Assembly (NCBI GenBank): GCA_021397845.1
Contig: CM038038.1
Span: forward strand, 65,766,748-65,830,747
DNA: 64,000 bases
Origin: Areca catechu
Lineage: Eukaryota; Streptophyta; Magnoliopsida; Arecales; Arecaceae
Reading direction: 5' to 3'
Of the stretch, positions 19,877-30,889 are shown piece by piece. The position numbers and the translations under genes were made by a program. The notes beneath the pieces are model-generated. The model did not search any database and was not told where the DNA came from. It was given only the letters and a program-made list of their open reading frames with translations. Every line of letters begins with the position of its first letter. Within the stretch, counting starts at the first letter, position 1.

Positions 19877-21163
19877 TCAGTTCCTAATGTTTTCACTAAC
19901 AAGACACCTTAACAGATTGCCTAAGCTACGGTTCACTACTTCGGTTTGGCCATCAGTTTGGGGATGATAGGCAGTTGAAAACTTAAGTTTTGTCCCTAAC
20001 TTATGCCAAAGGATTTTCCAAAAATAGCTGGTGAACTGGACATCCCTATCTGAAACAATTGTCTTAGGTAGGCCATGGAGTAGAACTATCTCATTAAAAA
20101 ATAGGGTGGCTACCTTAGATGCATCAAAAGTTTGGGAACAAGGCAAGAAATGGACCATCTTAGAAAATCGGTCGACTATGACACAGATAGAGTCATGCCT
20201 CCTCTGGGTCTTAGGCAAACATAACACAAAGTCCATACTCACATCTTGCCAAGGACGATCTGGGACAGGGAGTGGGGTATAAAGGCCGGTGTTTTGTTTT
20301 TGCTGTTTGGCAACAGCGCAGGTCTGACACCTAGCCACAATGTGTGCTACATCTCTTTTTAAGCTAGGCCAGAAAAAGTGGTCTTCAATAGCCAGGGTGG
20401 TCTTGTCTTTTCTGAAATGGCCAGGTAGACCTCCAGCATGAATTTCCCAAATCAAAAATTCCCTAAGAGAAGTTATAGGGATGCAAAGCCTATTCTTAAA
20501 GAACAAAAAGCCATCTAAAAGGGTATAATCCTTATGATCACTAGATGGTCCTTGAGCTAGATCCTGGTACATAGTCTTAAAATTTGGACATGACTCATAT
20601 TCCTCTTTGATCTGCTCAAACCCTACGACTTCAGCCCTAACAGAATTCAATAACAAAGATCGACGACTAAGGGCATCAGCTACCTTATTTTCAGTCCCAG
20701 CCTTATGTTTCAAAACAAAAGTATAGGACTGGATATACTCTACCCACTTAGCATGCCTAGGGTTAAGCTTCTTCTGAAAATTCAAGAATCTAAGAGCCTC
20801 ATGGTCCGAAAACAGCACAAATTCCTGCGGTAGCAAATAATGTCTCCAGTAACGCAAAGCTTGCACTACCGCATAAAATTCTTTATCATAGGTAGAATAC
20901 CTAAGCTTAGCATCATTAAGTTTTTCACTAAAGAATGCTACGGGATGATTCTCTTGGCTTAGGACTCCACCTATACCTACTCCTGAAGCATCACAGGCAA
21001 CCTCAAATACTTCAGAAAAGTCGGGTAACCTCAAAATGGGTGCCTGGGTCATCCTATCCTTAAGATCTAGGAAGGCTTTATGGGCTGCTTTAGTCCACTG
21101 AAATTCTCCCTTCCTAATACAGTCTGTGATAGGAGCAACTACAGTACTAAACCCCTTGATGAA
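19877..21163 (-). pseudogene. pol: Element C RNase H and integrase core
   Basis: Continues after TGA 21164-21166 (Arg CGA in A); the first Met is at 21052. RNase H runs from FEVACDASGVGIGGVLSQ to NKVADALSRR. Integrase follows with the zinc-binding HHCC region and the core (MDFVLCLPKTQ, VSDRDVQFTSYFW, YHPQTDGQTEVVNRSLGNLLR). Catalytic residues are preserved; only the nonsense codons at both ends break it. Confidence 0.87.
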
Positions 21164-22219
21164 TCATCTATAAAAGGTAGCCAAGCCGTGAAAACTTCTG
21201 ACTTCATGCACACTGGTCGGCTCTGGCCATTCTACTATGGACTTAATCTTCTCTGGATCGGCAGCCACGCCGTTAGGGGTTACTACAAAACCAAGGAAGA
21301 TAACTCTACTAGTCATGAATTCAAACTTTTTGAGATTACCGTAGAGACTATCATTCCTTAAAACTTGGCAGACTTGTCTAAGGTGGCCTAGGTAGTCTGC
21401 AGGGGTCTTACTATAGATCAGGATGTCATCAAAATAGACCACTACAAACTTTCCTATGAAAGCTCTAAGCACCTGGGTCATAATCCTCATGAAAGTACTT
21501 GGGGCATTGGACAACCCAAAAGGCATAACAACCCATTCGTAGAGACCATCCTTAGTTTTGAAAGTGGTTTTCCACTCATCCCCTGGTCTAATCCTAACCT
21601 GATGATAGCCGCTCTTGAGATCAATTTTGGAAAAAATCATTGCACCGTCCATCATATCAAGCATGTCATCTAGTCTAGGGATGGAGAACCTATACTTGAT
21701 TGTGATTTTGTTGATGGCATGACTATCAACACACATCCTCCACGTGCCATCCTTCTTTGGGGTCAGTAGTGCAGGGACTGCACAAGGTCTAAGACTCTCT
21801 CTAATGAACCCCTTCCTCAACAATTCTCCAACCTGCTTTTGTAGTTCCTTATGCTTAGATGGATTCATCCTATAATGGGGCAAGTTGGGTAAAGTAGCTC
21901 TTGGGATTAAATCTATGGAATGCTGGATATCCCTAAGAGGTGAAAGGTGGTCTGGCAGATCCTCGAGAAAAATATCCTCAAATTCTTCTAACAAAGGCCT
22001 AACTTCCTGAGGAGGCTCTGAGGGTGAAGGAGTCCTAAGTTCCTTAGCAGTCAACATCCAAATGGGTGAACCACTAAGAATTTCCTGTTCTAGATTCTTA
22101 GCACTAATTAGGTTCACTCCAGTCTTCATCTCTTTGACCTTATTGGGTCCTTTAGCTACCTTGTCCTTAGGAGGGACTGAATGGATTGTGATTTTTTTTC
22201 CCATTAAAACTAAAGACAC
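21164..22219 (-). pseudogene. pol: Element C protease end and RT
   Basis: 351 codons with the complete RT fingers and palm: TPKKDGTWRMCVDSHAINK, FSKIDLKSGYHQVRIRPGDEWKT, MPFGLSNAPSTFMRIM and the catalytic YFDD intact. The upstream boundary is a frameshift at the eight-A run 22192-22199, shared with B. It ends at a TGA that replaces CGA. Confidence 0.85.
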
Positions 22220-23180
22220 AGGTATTGGATTTTCCTAAGAGGGTGGCATCATGATCATATAACCAAGGTCTCCCAAGAATTATACTGCTCACCCCCATGG
22301 GCAAGACATCACACCAAATCTTCTCTTGATAGGATTGCATTTGGATTTGGACCTGACATCTAGACTGGATGGGTATAGAGGTAGAGTCTACCCAAGAAAC
22401 CTCATAGGGGTTGGGGTGGGGGACTGGGGTTAAGCCTAACATTTTGACAGTGCTAGCAGAAATGGCATTCACACAGCTCCCATTATCTATGATGATCTTA
22501 CATACCTTATCACCTAGTTTAAGGAAAGTCTGTAGGATGTTAGTCCTACTCCAATCCTCCTGAACTCTACTCTGGGACAGGATGCATCTCACAACCCCTA
22601 GCTGGTCAGACACTGTGGATTCCTCCTCTCCTTCAAACTCTTCAACCAAATTCATTCCGGCCTCATAAACTTCTTCAAATTCTTCATTGGGCCTGGAATT
22701 CTCTTCCTCTCCCTCTTCTATGTAAAGGGATCTACGAGGACACTGGCTAGAAACATGACCTATCCTATGGCACTTAAAATAGGCTATGGCTGTGCACTGG
22801 CTGGAGATATGACCGGGTTTCTGGCACTTAAAACAGGTGATACTAGAACTAGGGGTTCTCTGGGTGTCAGGTGCCTTACCTTTGTCCATGGGCCTAAGGG
22901 TGGGAATACCCTGAATAGGTTTGCTAGGGGTAACTTGGCTAGGTCCATTTCTTGGGATTGGGGCACTAACCCTAGAAGGTATAGGTCCTCTTTGAAATTT
23001 CTCAGTGTTCAGTGCAATCTGATAGGCTTGGTCCAGGTCAGTAACCTCTCTAAGAAACAACTCCCTCTTAATGTCTTCCCTAAGTCTAGCCCTAAACCTA
23101 GACAAAGTGACCTCATGGGCTTCACTCACATCACATCTCATCAGGTACTCATCAAAGGTGGTTATGTAGTCTGAGATAGA
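22167..23180 (-). pseudogene. gag: Element C Gag C-terminus, zinc knuckles and protease
   Basis: After TGA 23181-23183 (Arg in A) the frame carries the Gag core end, two zinc knuckles (the first intact, the second YFKCHRIGHVSSQC with Tyr for the first Cys), an acidic linker and a protease with DNG instead of DSG. It runs out of frame at the eight-A run around 22195, in the same way as B. Confidence 0.83.
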
Positions 23181-23854
23181 TCAGTTCCCTTGTTTCAAGG
23201 TTTGCCATTGGTCTAACAGATTCTGCTGGTATGAAATGGGTAGGTACTTATCTCTAAGCTTCTCTTTCATACCCTGCCAAGTGGTTATGGGCTCAACATT
23301 TCGTCTCCTAGTGGTTAGCTCAATATTCCCCCAGTATAACCTAGCTTGATGCACTAACTTCATCTTGGCAAACTTGAACTTCCTTTCCTCAGACATGGCA
23401 TACCACTCAAAGTACTGGTCCATCTCACCCTCCCAATCAGAATACACCTTAGGGTTTAAGCTACCATCAAAAGTGGGTGCATCTAATTTGATTTCCGGAT
23501 GAACCTATCATCTCTATCTTCAGGCTCTGGGTCAGGCCTCCTATGATTAGGTTCAGGATCTCTGTATAAAGGTCTTCTAGGCTCCTGGTGTGGGTGTGGT
23601 TGAGGCACATTAAAATCTGGGTCAGGAGTCCAATTTTGATGCCTAGGTTCCTCAAGTACTTGGACTCGATCCCTAAGCTGGGTAAGATCCTCATGGACTT
23701 GTTCCTTAAACTGGGCAATAGTAGCAGTCATATCCTGACTTAATTTGTTCATACTTTCGGTAAGATTTCTAACCATGGCCACTAAATCAGGTTGGATTTG
23801 ACTAGGTTGGTAGGGTACTCCGTTCCGGATGGACATGATGATGCAAGCAAGCAC
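23181..23854 (-). pseudogene. gag: Element C Gag N-terminus, frameshifted
   Basis: The start at 23854 corresponds to that of B. The N-terminal helix and the proline/arginine linker are open to 23483. A 1-bp loss near 23494 shifts the frame; the Gag core resumes from about 23447 (YSDWEGEMDQYFEWYAMSEERKFKFAKMKLVHQARLYWGN) and ends at TGA 23181-23183. Confidence 0.82.
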
Positions 23855-24722
23855 ACCAAATGAGACTCGACTGAAATGACTACGTGCTAACTCGACCTAG
23901 AGCCCAAACTAGATGCCCAATCAGAGTGGCAAGCTAGCCTGTAGTAACTCGGGACTCAGCCAGTCAGGTGTAAGGGGAGTGTTAGGTCCCTGATTGCCAA
24001 TCCTAGACACCAATCAGTGATTGGCCAGGTAGGTGGACCAGCACACAAGCCCTTCAGGATAGAATCCCTGAACCACCATTCTAGATACTGAGTACAAAGC
24101 ACACACAGAGTAACTAGACAAACTGACTCAACACTAGCCTAGACCCGACTTGTTGGTGTCCCTAGCCCACTCAGGCAAATTAGGTCTAAATAATTTTAAG
24201 ATTAAAGGCTTAGGTTCGAATGCACGGGAGGTGGTTTTGGGCTAAGGAGAGGGTCTCAATCCTTCCCTTATGTTGCAACTTCGGTGCCCTTAAGATAGAT
24301 TCAATTTATGCACACTCAAATAAAACACAGCTTGCAGAAAATAAAAAGCAGAACAACAGTAAAATTGATCTCTGAAATTCTTCAGAAATTAATAAATCAT
24401 GGACATTTTATTTAAACTACTTTCAATTATACTGGTTCCATCAAAACAAGAATTACCTAACTTGGGATTTTCTGTAGGGAGAAACAATTTGAATAACAGG
24501 ATAGTTACTGGCAGAAAATAGAACGTGTGTCCTATTTACAATCCCTGGCTAGAAGTTATAACCCAGCGGCACCCCTACACGCCCTAGGAAACCCCATGGA
24601 ATGGGAGGAGGAGACTTGCATCTCGCTTGTTCCTAGGACCGGACGGCCAGGGGAGTCTACTCCAGACAGCAAAATTAAAAAGGAACGAAAAAATAATCAA
24701 ACAAGCAAGAATCCTAGACAGG
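23855..24722 (-). other. 5' leader of element C
   Basis: Non-coding, matching the leaders of A and B, with the CCAATC/GATTGG inverted repeat around 24010-24030. Nothing else of note. Confidence 0.72.
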
Positions 24723-24734
24723 GCTCTGATACCA
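24723..24734 (-). other. Primer-binding site of element C
   Basis: TGGTATCAGAGC on the minus strand, 3 nt from the LTR end at 24738. Perfect match to initiator tRNA-Met. Confidence 0.85.
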
Positions 24735-24737
24735 AAA

Positions 24738-26344
24738 TGTTGCAGAACGAAAAAGAGATGATGCGATGCGGAAGTAAATTAAGATTAATATTTTTATTTT
24801 TTATTTTTTTAATTTTCAGAAGTCGGCTTAGACTCAAAGGAAAGTTAAACTAAATTGAAAGAAACTATATAATAATTGAAAGCACAATTCAAAAAAACTA
24901 GATTATCAGAGTAGTTCAGAAGTAAAGGATCACTGGGGGTTGAGAAACTTCCAGACCTAGGATTTTGCTCTGAACTTTCAACATGATAGAACTAAAGAGA
25001 AAGGAAGGATTATGTACCAGGCAGTGATCTTCACAGAGTTTGGTGGAAGGACTCTCTCGAGCAGATTGTTGGATCATCGGATTCGGATATCTTCGCAATG
25101 GATCCTCCAATACTGGTCCTTTGGCAGAGTTGGCTTCTCCTGAACTCAGGATCTGGGAAAGAAGAAGAACAAATTAAGGAATCAGATACTCAAAGAAAGG
25201 ATTTACCAGATAAGAAGAACATCAAAGTTGATGTTGCTGAAATCCTGATTCTCCTGGATGCTGATCTGACTTCCTCTGGGATTTGCTCTGTATTTGAAGT
25301 AGCCAATCTGGACCTGGATGCTGGTGGTCGGCCTCTACTTGGAAGAGAGGGGCCATGAGATGATGAGGTAGATTAGGGTTTGGATGATTGGTGGAATGAA
25401 GAAGATGATGGGCGGCTAGGGTTTGTAATTGAAGTGGCTAACCTAGGGTTTTGGGTTTGGAGATCTCACACCTCCTCAAGGTTCCTAGGGAACCCGGATT
25501 TACTCTCTCATGGAGCTCAACACCTAAATACAAGTGCGGAAGAGAGAAACACAAAGTTGCTCACACAAAAATTGATTTCATTCATCAGTATCTTAAAAAC
25601 TTACAAGAGGGGTTTATTTTATAGGCCTTTACAAGAAATCAGGTTTTTACATCTTCCCATGTGGTACTAATATGATGGATCTTCAAATTAGGTGTATAGA
25701 ATCAAATTCCCCTCATATGGCCGGCCAAGAGCTTCCTTAAGTGTTGATTGGTGGCTCCAAATGGCAAGAAGATGGCGCCTCCTAGCCTTGCTCTTCAAGA
25801 CAAAAATTTTCCTTCCATGCTTGGTTTTATTTGGAAGTATTTGGGCGTCTCCTAGTCTTGCTCCCCAAGTTTTGCTCCTTTCTTTTCATAGCTTGGCTCT
25901 TATGGAATTATTTTGGGCGCCTCCTTGGATTGAGGATCTTAGATTGATCTCTCCTTAAGTGGCGCATGAAAGAAGGGACCTGCTTTCTTGTGGTGTGGGA
26001 CCAAGGCATACTAGATGGAGATGTGGCACCTCCTGGACTCTGGCGTGTGGCTGGGAGTGTGGCACCCACTTGCTTGGGCCTGGGAGAAAATTGTAGCACC
26101 CTGGACCTTGACTTGAAAAAGATGGCACCAACCTGGAGAAGACCTAGACCACTACTAGGACTTGTACTGAGTCAACATGACTCAACAAAATTTAAATTGC
26201 AGGGAAATATAGACTCAAGTCTAAAATTGAGTTGACCAAGTCAACCCTTATTACAAAACTAGAAAACCCTAATTCTTCGGGCAAGGTCAATCAGAGATCC
26301 AGATGGAGCCCTGAAGTCTTCTTCTGAGTCTGGTGCCCGCACCA
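24738..26344 (-). repeat. 5' LTR of element C (1607 bp)
   Basis: The right end reads TGGTGC..GCACCA in element sense, the left end CTGCAACA. TATAAAATAAA at 25611-25623. Sequence to the right (26345 on) is copia leader, marking the insertion point; CCTGG (26345-26349) is the candidate target duplication, whose partner would be outside the window. Confidence 0.88.
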
Positions 26345-26949
26345 CCTGGCCAATTTGGTCATATCTAAACCATAACTTGAGAATGCTAATTGATTATGTA
26401 TACTATAATTTTCCTTCCTTCATGCTAAGCCAAATTAATATCAAAACTATAGTAGGTTTGTTGTGTAACACAAGATCTACTCTAGGGTTTGATATGAAAT
26501 TCGTATTGGTGCACTTAGTGCTTTATGGCATGGTTGAAATTATTGCTTTGTTGTGTAACACAAGGGCAACAATCTTCAATTACAGCTATATAGAAATGAA
26601 GGGTTTGACTAAACTAAGACATTATAGTTTGTTGCGTAACACAAGACTATAAGTGTCTTAGAGGAAAAGATAATTATTGAGAATTGCACGGGTTGCAATT
26701 GGAAAGTAAGACCTACCTTTGAACTTATTAGTGTTTGTTGTATAACATAAGGCACTAATAAGGAATTAGGATCTCAACCCTACTAAGAAAACCGGGAAGG
26801 TTTCTCGTTTACCATAAAATGAGGGTTATGGTATTTGAAGAAAATAGTGGGAGACATAATTAGATAGTAAGTTTTTATCTAATTATGAATGTCATTCTTG
26901 AGTGGCCTGCTGATATTATTCTTTAATTAAATGTAGAATATTTATATTT
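26345..26949 (+). other. Partial 5' leader of Cop1 with four inverted repeats
   Basis: Aligns with the Cop2 leader downstream of its second CCTGGCC. It contains TTGTGT-A-ACACAA at 26461-26473 and 26551-26563, a one-mismatch version at 26632-26644 and a degenerate one at 26738-26750. Confidence 0.75.
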
Positions 26950-27744
26950 ATGGCTTCAAACTTATCACTGAGGGGTATCTTGGATGCCAATAAGTTAACC
27001 GGTCCAAATTATGTGGATTGGTTGAGGAACCTAAGAATCGTATTAACTCAGGAGAAGCTTTCTTATATACTTGATTCTTCGGATCCTGAGGTGATTGGAG
27101 AGGATGCTTCAGAGGAGGAAAGGGCCACACATCAAATGTGGCTAAATGACAGTATGACTGTCAAGTGCATCATGTTGGCTTCTATGAGAAACAAGCTCCA
27201 GAGGCAACATGAAGGTCAGGAACCTTAGTCCATATTGCTCAATTTAAAAGAGCTTTATGGAGAGAAAAGTAGGGCTGCCCGATACGAGATATCGAAGTAG
27301 TTGTTCCGAGCACGGATGAGTGAAGGTTCACCTGTGCAAACCCATGTGCTAAAAATGATTGACTTAATCACTCGATTGGGTCAATTAGGGTTTGTGATGG
27401 ATAGTGAACTTAATCAGGACTTGATCCTGCAGTCACTCCCAGATTCCTTCTCTCAGTTTGTTCTTAACTACCATATGAACAAATTGAATACCACTTTGCC
27501 AGAGCTGCTTAACATGCTTAAGACAGCTGAGAGCCACTCTAAAGGAGATAAGGCACATGTTCTTCTTGTTAATGGAAGAAACAAACGGGCAAGGAAAAAG
27601 GGTATGAAAAGAAAGTTTAACTTTAAGAAGAGCATCCAGAAGAAAAATAAGAAAGCTAAGAAGGATGATGGAGCCTGTTTCCATTGCGGCAAGATTGGGC
27701 ATTGGAAGAAGAATTGCAAGGTTTACCTTGCAAATGTGAAGTAA
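26950..27744 (+). pseudogene. gag: Cop1 Gag
   Basis: Begins MASNLSLRGILDANKLTGPNYVDWLRNLRIVL, as in Cop2. In-frame stops at 27226-27228 and at about 27298-27300 break it, but the frame continues to a zinc knuckle with all four ligands (CFHCGKIGHWKKNC) and a TAA at 27742-27744. Lysine-rich basic tracts precede the knuckle. Confidence 0.82.
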
Positions 27745-29292
27745 GTTGCAAGTGGAGCATCTAAAGGTTTGTACATGATACAAACTAATTTATCATTGAG
27801 CGCTTCTATTTCTAATTCATGGGTATTAGATATTGCATATGGATCTCATATATGCAATTCATTGCAGGGACTCCATAGAATTAGAAGATTGAAGAGGGGT
27901 GACTTTAAGCTGCATGGGGCTAGTGGTGAAGCCATATATGCAGAAGCTGTGGGCACCTATCTTCTTTTACTACCTTCGAGCGATGTAATAAAGCTAGAAG
28001 AATGCTTCTATGTACCAGATATTATTAGAAATATTATTTCTATCCCCTTGTTATTACAATAGGGATATGAAATAAGTGTAAAGAGTAGTGGTTGCTCTAT
28101 TCTTTATAAAAATAAAATATTTGGACATGGATCTTTTATAAATGGTCTTCTAACTTTGCAACTCAATGATAATATTTTTCTTGATGATGATAAGAAGAGA
28201 AAAAGAGATAATGACAATGTCACATATCTCTGGCACTGCCGATTAGGTCATATCAGTGAGTCAAGAATAAACAAGTTAGTCAAAAATAACTACTTTGACT
28301 CTATTGATTTCCAAACATTAGGAACTTATGAATCTTGTCTCAAAGGAAAAATGACTAAGTCTCCATTCACTGGACATGGAGAAAGAGCAACTGAATTGTT
28401 AGGTCTTATACATACTGATGTGTGTGGACCTATGTCAACTCAGGCCAGAGGAGGATATTCTTAATGCATCATTTTTATTGATGATTTATCAAGGTTCGGT
28501 TATGTGTATCTTATGAAACACAAGTCTGAAGCTTTTGATAGGTTTAAAGAATATCAAAGTATGGTTGAAAAATAAAATGGACTTAGTATTAAAACTCTTC
28601 ATTCTGATCGAGGAGGTGAATACTTGTCTAGTGAGTTTTTGAACCATCTCAAAGACAAAGGCGTTATTTCTGTATGGACTCCTCCTTATACATCCCAGTT
28701 AAATGGAGTGGTAGAAAGGAGAAATCGCACCTTATTAGATATGGTGAGGTCCATGATGTGCTTCACAGATCTTCCCATTTCCTTTTGGGGACATGCTCTG
28801 GAAACTGCTGTATATATATTAAACAGGGTTTCGTCTAAGTCAGTAAGTAGCACTCCATATGAGTTATAGAATGGAAAGAGACCAAATCTTAAATATTTAA
28901 AGATTTGGGGTTCCCATGCTTATGTCAAGAACAATTTTGGACATAAGTTAAGAGCTAGGGCTGACAAATATAGGTTTGTTGGTTATCCAAAAGAGGGTGT
29001 TGGATACCACTTTTATAATACTACTGAGCAAAAGATAATTGTCAGTAGGCATGCTACATTCTTGGAGCAAGAATTTATCCAAGAAAGAAGTAATAATTCT
29101 TCACTTGAGTTATGTGAAGAACTGAACCAACAAACTAATGAGCCTTCAAGAGATATTCCTCAACCAGAAGTTCTTGAGGATCAAGAACAGCCACAATACA
29201 CACCTCCTCTCCGAAGATCAGAGAGGGTGCGGGGAGCACCTCTTAGATATGGCTTTGTCATCGGAGATGATAATGAAGCCAGTATCATATAG
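27745..29292 (+). pseudogene. pol: Cop1 protease and integrase
   Basis: The same frame as gag with several nonsense codons (for example at 28060-28062 and after RGGYS near 28462). The protease motif is degraded to WVLDIAYGSHIC. The pre-integrase zinc region (LWHCRLGHISESR ... YESCLKGKMTKSPF) and integrase core (LIHTDVCGPM, SDRGGEYLSSEFLNHLK, PPYTSQLNGVVERRNRTLLDMVRS) are recognisable. It ends in the variable linker before RT (PPLRRSERVRGAPLRYGF). Confidence 0.82.
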
Positions 29293-30875
29293 AATGATGA
29301 TCCTGTGACCTATTCGGAAGCTGTCAAGAGTAGAGACTCCGACAAATGGCTAAGTACCATGAAATCTGAAATGGACTCCATGTATTCCAATTAGGTTTGG
29401 ATTTTGGTAGATCTACTAGAAGGAATTAACCCAATAGGGTATAAATGGGTCTTCAAGAAAAAGATTGGAGCAGATGGTCAAATTGAGACCTACAAGGCTA
29501 GACTGGTAGAAAATGGTTTCAGATAAAAACATGGTATAGACTATGATGAAACTTTTTCTCCAGTAGCCATGCTCAAGTCCATTCGGATAATACTTGCCAT
29601 AGCAGCATACCATGACTATGAGATTTGGCAGATGGATGTAAAGACTGCTTTCCTCAATGGAAACCTTGAGGAAGAAGTCTATATGTCACAGCCAGAGGGT
29701 TTTGTCTCAAGTGGGAGACCAAATCAGGTATGCAAATTAAAGAAGTCTATTTATGGACTTAAGCAAGCATCGAGGAGTTGGAACATCCATTTTGATGAAA
29801 TAATTAAAGGATTTGGTTTTGTCAAAAATGTGGATGAACCATGTGTGTATAAGAAGAAAAGTGGGAGTGCACTTGTTTTCTTGGTTTTGTATGTGGATGA
29901 CATACTGATCATTGGGAATGATATCCCAATGTTGCAATCGGTTAAGACTTGGCTATCATCAAAGTTTTCCATGAAGGATTTGGGAGAAGCATCTTATATA
30001 CTGGATATAAGGATCTATAGAGATAGATCTAAGAGGATGCTAGGCTTATCCCAATCCAGGTACATTGACTTAGTGTTGAAGAGATTCAACATGGATGGAA
30101 GTAAGAAAGGTTACTTGCCAATGAGTCAAGGCATACATCTCTCTAAAAATATGTCTCCTAAGACATCAGAAGAAAGAGAGAGGATGACTAAGATTCCTTA
30201 TGCTTCGGCTGTAGGATCAATTATGTATGCGATGTTATGTACCAGACCTGATGTTGCTTATGCCTTAGGCATAGTGAGCAGATTTCAGGCAGATCCAGGA
30301 GAAGATCATTGGAAAGCTGTGAAAAATATTCTTAAGTACTTTAAAAGGACTAAAGATATTTTTCTAGTATATGGAGGATCTGAGTTGAGATTAGAAGGCT
30401 ATACAGATTCTAGTTTTCAATCAGATCTAGATGGTAGCAAATCCATGTTGGGGTATGTCTTCACCCTGAATGGTGGTGCAGTGAGTTGGAAAAGTATAAA
30501 ATAGCCAACAGTAGCTGACTCGTCACTAAGGCAGAGTACATAGTTGCAGGTGAAGCTATAAAGGAAGCTGTTTGGATGAAGAAATTCATCATGGAATTGG
30601 GCATGGTTCCTGATATACAACAGCCAGTGCCATTGTACTGTGATAACACTGGAGCTGTTGCACAAGCCAAGGAACCAAGGTCTCATCACAAGTCCAAGCA
30701 TATTCTAAGACGGTTCCACCTTATTCGAGAGATAATAGAAAGACAAGATGTTGTCATCAATCGAGTAGATACAAAGAACAATATAGCAGACCCATTCACT
30801 AAAGCATTACCTAAGCAACAGTTAGATCGCCACTTGGATGGTATGGGTATAAAGTACAAGGGCGATTGGCTTTAG
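29293..30875 (+). pseudogene. pol: Cop1 reverse transcriptase and RNase H
   Basis: RT is open from 29569 to 30504: DVKTAFLNGNLEEEVYMSQPEGFV, SIYGLKQASRSWN and catalytic YVDD. RNase H follows (YTDSSFQSDLDGSKSMLGYVF) with a frameshift near 30520, then the C-terminal part (LYCDNTGAVAQAKEPRSHHKSKHILRRFHLIREII ... NIADPFTKALP) to TAG around 30873. Nonsense codons before 29569 interrupt the N-terminal RT. Confidence 0.85.
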
Positions 30876-30889
30876 TGCAAGTGGGAATT

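Larger units (their letters stand above)
17489..26344 (-). mobile_element. Element C: full-length gypsy (type A)
   Basis: An 8.86-kb minus-strand element with 5' LTR 24738-26344, leader, gag-pol (19079-23854) and 3' LTR 17489-19100. Its right end is inserted in the leader of Cop1 at 26345. There is no target duplication on its left because another copy (B) follows in tandem. Gag-pol carries two frameshifts and several nonsense codons, so it is not autonomous now. Confidence 0.9.
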
